Both the position numbers and the translations under genes were made by a program. Source: Oxalobacteraceae bacterium (GTDB lineage: Bacteria > Pseudomonadota > Gammaproteobacteria > Burkholderiales > Burkholderiaceae_D). Taken from it: a DNA stretch of 10,580 bases. The DNA lies in the NCBI GenBank assembly GCA_003132085.1, contig PKWO01000189.1, positions 4,420-14,999 of the forward strand, read 5' to 3'. The stretch's first letter is position 1. Every line of letters starts with the position of its first letter. This document shows positions 1 to 5,238 of the stretch, piece by piece. Below the pieces are notes generated by a model. It was not told the origin of the DNA and made no database searches. It saw only the letters and a program-made list of their open reading frames with translations.

Positions 1-93
1 GCCGCTGGCGCGAGTGGGGAGTTGCTGCGTCCAGTCCTGGCCAAGCCTGCCATGTTTCGCGTGAAACCGATCTATTGTATCTTACGCGAACTA
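1..93 (+). CDS. Possible 3' end of an unidentified plus-strand gene
   Basis: Frame 1 of the plus strand is open from the window edge for 30 codons and ends at TAG (91-93). Its tail reads roughly LLRPVLAKPAMFRVKPIYC followed by ILREL. Third codon positions are mostly G or C early on, which would fit coding sequence, but the stretch is too short to prove it and I do not recognise the protein. If real, it would converge with the minus-strand Cys/Met enzyme gene whose stop lies at 302. A second frame (starting at base 3) is also open here, so this is a weak call. Confidence 0.25.
56..90. repeat. Inverted repeat TTCGCGT / ACGCGAA
   Basis: TTCGCGT at 56-62 and ACGCGAA at 84-90 are perfect 7-bp inverted arms separated by 21 nt. 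The right arm ends directly before the TAG of the possible left-edge reading frame. No T-tract follows on either strand, so it is not a convincing intrinsic terminator. It could be a protein-binding site, a structural element at a gene end, or chance. The rest of the stretch up to 301 shows no gene, RNA gene or terminator that I can support. Confidence 0.35.
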
Positions 94-301
94 TAGTAGT
101 TTGCAAGCAAGGACCTGGTCGGCCTCAGCAGAAATTGGACATAAAACTTGCTGGTGGTCATTGCCGCGTGATCCCGCTTGGCTCACGGATGATCCCCATA
201 GGTGTAACGGCTCGCATTTGAAAATTGGCGTGCCCGCATCTGACGCATCGTGCCCGATCAAGTCACAACTTATACCCATGATTTCAGCCGCAACCGAGTG
301 C

Positions 302-1540
302 TCAACTATCCAGCGCCTGCCTGAAATCCTCCAGCAAATCGCTGGTGTCCTCTATCCCGACCGAGACGCGTATCAAGGATTCGGCAATGCCCATGCCGGC
401 GCGCCGCTCCGGTCCCATTTCGTAGAAAATGGTGTGGGCAACCGGAATCACCAGCGTGCGGGTATCGCCCAGATTGCTGGATGGAATCGCGAGCTTCAAC
501 CGATTCAGATAATCGAAGCAATCGATGCCGTCTTTCAACTCAAAACTGAACAAACTGCCGTAGGCACGGAATAATTCGCTGGCGATGCCGTGTTGCGGAT
601 GCGACCGCAGGCCGGGGTAATGTACCGCCGCGACACGCGGATCGGCTTGCAGCATCTGCGCCAAGGCCAGCGCATTGGCACACTCTCGCTCCAGTCTCAA
701 GGCGATGGTTTCGGCGCCGATTGCCAGCGCATGGGCGGCCTCCGGCGCCAACGACGCGCCAAAATCGCGCAAGGATTTCGCCCTGATTTGCGCCACCCCC
801 CATTGCACGGTCGGAAAGCGCTTATATGTGTCGTAGATATTCGGAAATCGGCTCCAATCGAATATGCCGGTGTCGGTCAAGCATCCGCCCAGCGCATTGC
901 CGTGTCCGCCGATCGACTTGGTCAGCGCATTGATGACGATGCTCGCCCCTACCGCCTTCGGCTGGAACAGATATGGCGACGTCATCGTGTTGTCGACCAC
1001 ATAAACGATACCGCGCGCGCGGCACAGGGCGCCGATGCGTTTCAGGTCTGCGATTTGGGTGCGCGGATTGGCGATTGTCTCGACGAATACGATCCGGGTT
1101 GCCGGCGTGATCGCGGCCTCGACGTCGGCGACCTCGGTCGCGTCGACAAACGACACTGCGCAGCCCTGCCCTTGCACGGTTTGCCACAGGCTGTTGGTAT
1201 TGCCGAACAGGAAGGAAGAAGACACTACATGGTCGCCTTCCCGCAGCAATCCCTGCGCCAGCGCGCCAATCGCCGCCATCCCGGTGGCGAAACAAATGGA
1301 GGCGTAGCCATCCTCCATCTTGGTGATCTTGTCTTCCAGCGCAGACACCGTCGGGTTGCCTTGGCGGCCGTACCGGTAACCGGCCTGCTTGCCTTGAAAT
1401 ACCGCCGCCAACTCGCGGGCGTCGCGGTAGCCGAAAGCAACACTGGTGTGAATCGGCTTATGCAATGAACCGTGTTCAATCGGCTTTTGCCGGTCACTGT
1501 GCAATATGGCGGTCGTGAAACCGTATTTCTTTTCAGTCAT
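302..1540 (-). CDS. Cystathionine gamma-synthase / homoserine sulfhydrylase family PLP enzyme
   Basis: A 412-residue fold-type I PLP enzyme of the Cys/Met metabolism family (MetB, MetC, MetY, MetZ, methionine gamma-lyase). Visible family landmarks are YRYGRQGNPT (55-64, the usual Y-x-R-x-x-NPT segment that contacts the phosphate of the neighbouring subunit), CFATGMAAI (83-91), D183 in VDNTMTSPYLFQP (pyridine-nitrogen partner), the Schiff-base lysine K208 in NALTKSIGGHGNALGG, and SSNLGD near the C-terminus. The family activates O-acyl-homoserine or cleaves C-S bonds. Which member this is cannot be decided from motifs, so no symbol is given. Position after purF matches the place where many Burkholderiales and Pseudomonas carry metZ, and the SAM-II-like riboswitch in its leader supports a role in methionine synthesis. 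The ATG at 1540 fits the family N-terminus, but the only Shine-Dalgarno-like bases (GACGGG) lie within the 3' arm of the leader terminator. The gene is intact and probably monocistronic. Confidence 0.9.
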   Translation of the reverse strand: MTEKKYGFTTAILHSDRQKPIEHGSLHKPIHTSVAFGYRDARELAAVFQGKQAGYRYGRQGNPTVSALEDKITKMEDGYASICFATGMAAIGALAQGLLREGDHVVSSSFLFGNTNSLWQTVQGQGCAVSFVDATEVADVEAAITPATRIVFVETIANPRTQIADLKRIGALCRARGIVYVVDNTMTSPYLFQPKAVGASIVINALTKSIGGHGNALGGCLTDTGIFDWSRFPNIYDTYKRFPTVQWGVAQIRAKSLRDFGASLAPEAAHALAIGAETIALRLERECANALALAQMLQADPRVAAVHYPGLRSHPQHGIASELFRAYGSLFSFELKDGIDCFDYLNRLKLAIPSSNLGDTRTLVIPVAHTIFYEMGPERRAGMGIAESLIRVSVGIEDTSDLLEDFRQALDS

Positions 1541-1543
1541 AAT

Positions 1544-1577
1544 AAAAAACCCGTCTTAGCGTGCGCCAAAACGGGTT
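1544..1577 (-). terminator. Intrinsic terminator acting as riboswitch expression platform
   Basis: On the minus strand AACCCGTTTTGGC (1577-1565) pairs with GCTAAGACGGGTT (1560-1548) through 13 consecutive pairs, two of them G-U, closing a GCAC loop. A run of six T residues (1549-1544) follows. The start codon of the Cys/Met enzyme begins at 1540, only three bases after the T-run. A terminator this close to its own gene's start marks a transcriptional attenuator. Its 3' arm also contains the only Shine-Dalgarno-like bases, so the hairpin may block ribosome entry too. Confidence 0.88.
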
Positions 1578-1593
1578 GATGAAAAATTCACAT

Positions 1594-1680
1594 CCCTTTT
1601 AGCGGCACTTGTTATGGGACTGCATTCCAAAAAACAGCGGAACTACCCGGGCGCCCGCAAGCAGAATAAAATCGGCGCAA
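1594..1680 (-). ncRNA. SAM-II-like riboswitch aptamer
   Basis: Read on the minus strand, GCGCC (1678-1674) and GGCGC (1655-1651) form stem P1. Its loop begins GATTTTATTCTG and ends CTTGC, closely matching the SAM-II pattern (P1, then GAUUU, then UUGC, then P1'). The conserved 3' portion is present as ATAACAAGTGCC followed by GCTAAAAGGG (1603-1594), the hallmark GCUAAA(A)GGG strand. A pseudoknot can form between AUUCU (1667-1663) and the GGGAU segment at 1596-1592, with G-U pairs replacing the usual C-G pairs. Between P1 and the 3' strand there are more bases than in the minimal SAM-II fold, and they can form an extra hairpin (1612-1648). SAM-II is a class best known from Alphaproteobacteria, upstream of methionine genes. 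Gene context here agrees. Identification rests on recalled consensus, not on a covariance-model search. Confidence 0.8.
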
Positions 1681-1714
1681 ACGTTATCGTAACGCAAAAA
1701 GAGAAGGATGCAAA

Positions 1715-1744
1715 ATTATACTATGTGAACAGCGAAAAGTTCAC
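1715..1744 (-). promoter_or_regulatory. Probable promoter of the riboswitch-controlled gene
   Basis: A perfect TATAAT lies at 1720-1715 on the minus strand, 34 nt upstream of aptamer stem P1. The best -35 candidate, GTGAAC (1744-1739, 18-bp spacer), is poor, matching TTGACA at only three positions. A start near 1708 would give a leader of about 170 nt containing the whole riboswitch. The same interval holds an inverted repeat, GTGAAC (1744-1739) with GTTCAC (1730-1725), 8 nt apart, overlapping the stop codon of the upstream glutathione S-transferase gene. It could be an activator/repressor site compensating for the weak -35 or a remnant hairpin at the end of the upstream operon. Confidence 0.5.
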
Positions 1745-2385
1745 GCTTGCGCGCGTTGGCTCAGCATGCTGTCCCAGATCGGTACGAATTCCGCCCTGAC
1801 CCTTGCATAGCTGGGACGCTGCTGTGCGCGCTCATAGTAGCGAACGATGTTCGGGTAGTCGGCGTAAGACGCCACTATTTGCCCGTAAAAAAACGCAGGG
1901 ATGGCGGCGCAGTCCGCCATCGAAAATTCGCCGCACAACCAGTCTTGGTTGGCGAGTCGTTTGTCGATCTGCTCGTAGCTGATGCGTAGGTATTTGCCGG
2001 CTTGGGCCAACTCCGCCTCGCCGTGCTTGCTGAAGCCCAACCGCTCAAACAGCAGCGTGGCACACGGATTGTTCAGGTAGAGATCGCTCATGCGATCCAT
2101 AAAGCGGACCTGCCGCGCAGCGTCCACTCCTTCCGGAATCAGGCGCGTGCCGGTCGGATAATGCCCTTCCAGGTACTCAATGATGATCGTCGATTCCGGA
2201 ACCATGTAGTCGTCGCCGGGATTCAACAGCGGGACTTTTCCTATCGGGTAGACCTGCTCATACTCGGCGCGGCCTTCCGGCGTCGTCAGATTGACGTGCA
2301 CGAGTTCGCAGTCCACCTGTTTTTCGTAAAGAGCGATCAAGACTTTTTGCGAGTAGGTTGACAACGGGTTGTAGTAGAGTTTCAT
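1741..2385 (-). CDS. Glutathione S-transferase family protein
   Basis: A 214-residue soluble protein of normal GST length. Residues 1-75 look like the thioredoxin-fold N-terminal domain: MKLYYNPLSTYSQKVLIAL opens as beta-alpha with a Ser/Tyr-rich active-site turn (S9-T10-Y11-S12). IGKVPLL carries the cis-proline, and VPES is the usual motif binding the gamma-glutamyl part of glutathione. The helical C-terminal domain contains FSMADCAAIPAFF, including the S-x-x-D helix-capping box typical of GSTs. The natural substrate is unknown; the family conjugates or isomerises electrophilic compounds with glutathione. A good Shine-Dalgarno AAGGAG sits six bases before the ATG (2392-2397). It is the last gene of the arsR-AHSA1-gst cassette, 36 nt after the AHSA1 stop, and presumably shares its ArsR-controlled promoter. 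Confidence 0.9.
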   Translation of the reverse strand: MKLYYNPLSTYSQKVLIALYEKQVDCELVHVNLTTPEGRAEYEQVYPIGKVPLLNPGDDYMVPESTIIIEYLEGHYPTGTRLIPEGVDAARQVRFMDRMSDLYLNNPCATLLFERLGFSKHGEAELAQAGKYLRISYEQIDKRLANQDWLCGEFSMADCAAIPAFFYGQIVASYADYPNIVRYYERAQQRPSYARVRAEFVPIWDSMLSQRAQA

Positions 2386-2421
2386 GATGTACTCCTTGAT
2401 GGGTTGGACGTGAATGCTCGC

Positions 2422-2838
2422 TTAGTCGCCGAGCTGTGCCAAATTGGCGAGGCAGCCTTCCCAACCCTGGTTGTGTCGATCGCGTATTTCCGCATTTGCG
2501 AACTGTCGATGGGTCAGAGTGACATCGGTCCGGTCGCCATCCGGACGGAAAGTGACTTCTACTTCGGTGTTGACTTCGCTGCCATCCCAGCACCACGTAA
2601 AGCAAAGGCGTCGGTTGGTCACGATATCGCGATAGATGCCGCCTACGATGTAGGTCTGGCCGTCCGGACGTTGCATCACGATGCGGTACGCACCCCCCAC
2701 CCGGAAATCGACTTCTGCCTCCGGAACGGTCATATCGCCATGCGCAAACAAATGTTTTATCTGCTCGCTGCTACTCCAAGCGGCAAAGACGCGTGCAACC
2801 GGAGCATTGCAGCGCTTATTAAGTGTTAGTTCCAACAT
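2422..2838 (-). CDS. AHSA1/SRPBCC domain protein
   Basis: A 138-residue protein of the Aha1-like (AHSA1) branch of the SRPBCC/START superfamily, a helix-grip fold with a ligand cavity. The pattern is clear: an N-terminal strand with NAPVARVFAAWSSSEQIKHLF, then VDFRVGGAYRIVM, then GGIYRDIVTNRRLCFTWCW, and the C-terminal TDVTLTHRQF with HNQGWEGCLANLAQL as the long final helix. No signal peptide or membrane segment is present. Members of this branch are commonly encoded next to an ArsR-type regulator, but their ligand is generally unknown. The start lies 3 nt after the stop of the upstream arsR gene, and the Shine-Dalgarno (AAGGAG) is inside the last arsR codons, so translation is likely coupled. 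No function beyond the fold can be assigned. Confidence 0.88.
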   Translation of the reverse strand: MLELTLNKRCNAPVARVFAAWSSSEQIKHLFAHGDMTVPEAEVDFRVGGAYRIVMQRPDGQTYIVGGIYRDIVTNRRLCFTWCWDGSEVNTEVEVTFRPDGDRTDVTLTHRQFANAEIRDRHNQGWEGCLANLAQLGD

Positions 2839-2841
2839 GCA

Positions 2842-3204
2842 TCAATCTCCTTGTGGCGGACGGTCTTCGACCGGGGTGAACAGGTCATCCAGCGCAGCCA
2901 GCCGGCGTTGCCAGAAGTTGCGGTAAATCAATATCCAATCCAGCGCCCCCGACAATGCCTCTGGATGCAGTGTCAACGTATGCACGCGGCCATCGATCCG
3001 CCGCGCAACGATGCCGGCTGCCTCGAGCACTTTGATGTGCTTGCTGATCGCGGCAAGAGACATCTCGAACGGTTCAGCCAATTCGCCGACACTGCGATCT
3101 TGCTCGGCCAACATGCGCACAAGCCGACGTCGGGTGGGATCAGCTAACGCCATGAACACTTGATCCAGCTTGACTGGCGTGGTAGCGGATTGGGTGTTGC
3201 TCAT
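2842..3204 (-). CDS. ArsR/SmtB-family winged-helix transcriptional regulator
   Basis: With the ATG at 3204 the product has 120 residues (MSNTQSATTPVKLDQVFMAL...). The fold is the ArsR winged helix: ALADPTRRRLVRML (first helices), SVGELAEPF then MSLAAISKHIKVLEAAGIV (helix-turn-helix with recognition helix), then RRIDGRVHTLTL (the beta wing). There is no cysteine in the protein, so it is not a thiol-based metal sensor of the ArsR/CadC type. It belongs instead to the branch paired with AHSA1 proteins. A longer version could start at TTG 3222, adding six residues, but this is unlikely because conservation begins after VKLDQVF. No Shine-Dalgarno is visible before either start. It probably represses its own promoter through the two palindromes upstream, controlling the AHSA1 and GST genes behind it. 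Confidence 0.9.
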   Translation of the reverse strand: MSNTQSATTPVKLDQVFMALADPTRRRLVRMLAEQDRSVGELAEPFEMSLAAISKHIKVLEAAGIVARRIDGRVHTLTLHPEALSGALDWILIYRNFWQRRLAALDDLFTPVEDRPPQGD

Positions 3205-3212
3205 AAATAAAT

Positions 3213-3232
3213 ATTCAACCAATTCATTGAAT
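3213..3232. promoter_or_regulatory. Operator-like palindrome A
   Basis: ATTCAACCAATTCATTGAAT is a 20-bp imperfect palindrome (ATTCAA/TTGAAT outer arms, AATT centre; 16 of 20 positions symmetric). It overlaps the edge of the arsR -10 hexamer and the expected transcription start. It shares the pattern TCAACCAwTTmrTTGAAT with palindrome B exactly 40 bp upstream. ArsR-family repressors bind such AT-rich dyads near their own promoters, so this is the expected autorepression site. Confidence 0.7.
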
Positions 3233-3258
3233 TATAGAAGCCAAACTCTTATTGTCAA
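3231..3258 (-). promoter_or_regulatory. Consensus sigma70 promoter of the arsR-AHSA1-gst cassette
   Basis: On the minus strand TTGACA (3258-3253) and TATAAT (3236-3231), both perfect matches to the sigma70 consensus, are separated by 16 bp. Transcription would begin near 3224-3225, leaving a leader of only about 20 nt before the arsR ATG at 3204. Both hexamers overlap palindromic operator-like sites. The picture is a strong promoter that needs tight repression. Confidence 0.85.
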
Positions 3259-3272
3259 CCATTTAGTTGAAT
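3253..3272. promoter_or_regulatory. Operator-like palindrome B
   Basis: The core TCAACCATTTAGTTGA (3255-3270) has TCAAC/GTTGA arms and continues to TTGAAT-like sequence at 3267-3272. It covers the -35 hexamer of the arsR promoter. It matches palindrome A in the same orientation, offset by exactly 40 bp, close to four helical turns, so two repressor dimers could bind nearly the same face of the DNA. Confidence 0.65.
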
Positions 3273-3273
3273 G

Positions 3274-3696
3274 ATTGGTCGAAATCGAGGTGTAGCGATG
3301 TGGTCATGCGACGGCATGGCGTGAAACGCCAATCACCGGTATTGCTGCAGCTTGTCCGACTCGACGACCAGCACGCCGCGCCTGCGTTGCCGACTGCGTT
3401 GCCGACTGCACCACATGGTCGAAATCAACCTGACGAAAGGCTTGCTGCGAACCGGCAACCTTGATGGTGGTGCCCAAGGCAGCACCATCAACACCTCGCA
3501 TGCCGGCCAGTCGATCTCCTGCAAGCGGTCGAAATCGATCATATGCTGAACCAGCTTGGGACACCCGCCGAAGCCGCTTTGGGGGCGGCGCACCTCAGGT
3601 GCACGGCGTGCAGTGCGCAACCACCTCTCTTCCAATCCGGCCGGAGGCGCCGACTATGCATGCGGAGATTGCCATGATTGCCCTGCCGAATACCGC
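3274..3696. other. Gene-free interval between purF and the ArsR cassette, possibly decayed coding sequence
   Basis: About 420 nt with no open frame that I can support. On the minus strand two overlapping frames each contain protein-like pieces: one has MIDFDRLQEIDWPA, encoded near 3500-3545. The other, about 100 nt further on, has GTTIKVAGSQQAFRQVDFDH. They would need a frameshift to join. The decamer GGTCGAAATC (minus GATTTCGACC, coding DFD in the pieces above) occurs three times, at 3277-3286, 3417-3426 and 3527-3536. I do not recognise a protein family. No clear purF terminator with a T-tract is visible; only short dyads such as GCACCTCAGGTGC (3590-3602) and TCCGGCCGGA (3636-3645) occur. 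Confidence 0.4.
3382..3409. repeat. 12-bp tandem repeat
   Basis: CTGCGTTGCCGA occurs twice in tandem (3382-3393 and 3394-3405), followed by four bases of a third copy. It lies in the gene-free interval downstream of purF. As the period is a multiple of three it would keep a reading frame (minus-strand SATQSATQ), which fits decayed or unusual coding sequence but does not prove it. Confidence 0.8.
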
Positions 3697-5214
3697 TTAA
3701 TCGATCTGCGCCAGATTCAAATTCAATTGCGAGCGGATCGCATCTTCATTTTCCGGCTCAGGGTTATTGCGCGCGGTTTCGATCCTATCCAAATAGTCGC
3801 GCGAGATGTCGCCTGTCACATACACGCCGTCGAAACATGACGCCTCAAAATTCTTCAGGATTGGATTGACGTCGGAGATGGAGCGCCTCAACGCTTCTAT
3901 GTCCTGATACACCAACGCATCTGCGGTAATCTCGCGGCAGACTTCTTCATCGGAGCGGCCATAGGCGATCAACTCATTACGCGTCGGCATGTCGATGCCG
4001 TATACGTTAGGAAATTTTACCGGCGGCGCGGCAGAGGCGAAAATAACCCGCTTGGCGCCGGAATCGCGTGCCATTTGCACGATCTCGCGGCTAGTGGTGC
4101 CGCGCACGATGGAATCGTCGACCAACAGCACGGTTTTCCCTTTGAATTCGGAGCCGATCGCGTTTAATTTCTGGCGCACCGATTTGCGCCGGATAGCCTG
4201 ACCCGGCATCAGGAAGGTACGGCCGATATAACGGTTCTTGATGAAACCTTCGCGATAATCGAGATTCAGCTTGAGCGCCAACTCCATCGCCGCCGGACGC
4301 GACGAGTCAGGTATCGGCATCACCACATCGATATCGCCCGAAGTAAATTCACGCTTGATTTTATCGGCCAGATATTCGCCCATTTTCAGGCGCGTCGCAT
4401 ACACCGATGCGCCGTCGATGATGGAATCCGGACGGGCCAGATAAACGAATTCGAACGCACACGGATTCAATGATGGATTTTCCGCGCATTGCTGGTTGTA
4501 CAGCTTGCCATCCATGTCGATGAAAATCGCCTCGCCTGGAATCACGTCGCGCAGAAAACGGAAACCCAAACCTTCCAGCGCAACCGATTCGCTCGCCAGC
4601 ATGTATTCCGGACCTTTTTCGGTATCGTTAAAACCGATGCACAACGGGCGAATACCGAATGGATCGCGGAAAGCGAGCAGCCCGTAACCGGCGATCTGGG
4701 CCACCACCGCATAGGCGCCGCGCACGCGTTTGTGCAACGCCGCCACGGTCTTGAACAACGAAGTGGGGTCAAGCGAATAACCGACGGTCGCTTCCTGCAT
4801 TTCATGCGCCAGCACGTTCAACAGCACTTCCGAATCGGAATCGGTATTGATATGGCGGCGGTCGTTTTTGAACATCTCGATTTTGAGCTGCTCAACGTTG
4901 GTCAAATTGCCGTTGTGCGCCAGCGTGATGCCGAACGGAGCGTTGACGTAAAACGGTTGCGCCTCTTCCGGGCTGGAGGAACCCGCGGTTGGATAGCGCG
5001 CATGGCCGATCCCCGCATTGCCCGACAGCGAACGCATGTTACGGGTGCGAAATACGTCTCGCACCAGGCCGTTGGCCTTGTGCATGCAAAACTTGTCACC
5101 GGAATTGGTGGCGATCCCTGCAGCATCCTGACCGCGATGCTGCAACAGCAGCAGTGCATCATAGATAAGCTGGTTGACCGGACTATGAGAAACGACGCCG
5201 ACTATGCCACACAT
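3697..5214 (-). CDS. purF: Amidophosphoribosyltransferase (PurF)
   Basis: Catalyses the first committed step of purine synthesis, PRPP plus glutamine to 5-phosphoribosylamine. The 505 residues equal the usual length of the E. coli-type enzyme. The N-terminal Ntn glutaminase domain (about 1-235) begins MCGIVGV, so Cys2 becomes the N-terminal nucleophile after Met removal. There is no propeptide and no iron-sulfur cysteine set of the Bacillus type. GHARYPT (70-76), AHNGNL (99-104) and DSDSE (125-129) are the glutamine-site motifs. The phosphoribosyltransferase domain carries MPIPDSSRPAA (299-309) and the PRPP loop VLLVDDSIVRGTT (362-374). KNRYIGRTFLMPGQ (326-339) is the flexible loop. A strong Shine-Dalgarno GAGGAG (5221-5226) sits six bases before the ATG. 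It follows cvpA by 24 nt, the classic cvpA-purF pairing, and is very likely co-transcribed with it. Confidence 0.98.
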   Translation of the reverse strand: MCGIVGVVSHSPVNQLIYDALLLLQHRGQDAAGIATNSGDKFCMHKANGLVRDVFRTRNMRSLSGNAGIGHARYPTAGSSSPEEAQPFYVNAPFGITLAHNGNLTNVEQLKIEMFKNDRRHINTDSDSEVLLNVLAHEMQEATVGYSLDPTSLFKTVAALHKRVRGAYAVVAQIAGYGLLAFRDPFGIRPLCIGFNDTEKGPEYMLASESVALEGLGFRFLRDVIPGEAIFIDMDGKLYNQQCAENPSLNPCAFEFVYLARPDSIIDGASVYATRLKMGEYLADKIKREFTSGDIDVVMPIPDSSRPAAMELALKLNLDYREGFIKNRYIGRTFLMPGQAIRRKSVRQKLNAIGSEFKGKTVLLVDDSIVRGTTSREIVQMARDSGAKRVIFASAAPPVKFPNVYGIDMPTRNELIAYGRSDEEVCREITADALVYQDIEALRRSISDVNPILKNFEASCFDGVYVTGDISRDYLDRIETARNNPEPENEDAIRSQLNLNLAQID

Positions 5215-5238
5215 GGTGGACTCCTCAACTAATGCAAT

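Noticed and set aside
590..1468. Plus-strand open frame of 292 codons
   Set aside because: It is antisense to the clearly coding PLP enzyme, Arg/Gln-rich, and has no recognisable motif; it is a shadow of the codon bias of the real gene.
302..1540. Naming this gene metZ outright
   Set aside because: The N-terminal sequence (GFTTAILHSDRQK) differs from the typical O-succinylhomoserine sulfhydrylase opening, and family motifs do not separate synthase, sulfhydrylase and lyase activities.
1588..1597. Start-stop mini-ORF (ATG TGA) right after the aptamer AAGGG
   Set aside because: The purine run directly touches the ATG, leaving no usable spacing, and the bases are explained by the riboswitch 3' strand.
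3205..3222. TTG start extending ArsR by six residues
   Set aside because: There is no ribosome site, it would lie almost at the predicted transcript end, and the extra MVEYLF is not family-like; the ATG at 3204 is preferred.
4489..5232. Plus-strand open frame of 247 codons
   Set aside because: It lies opposite purF, whose motifs are complete; its composition (many His, Gln, Arg) is that of an antisense shadow.
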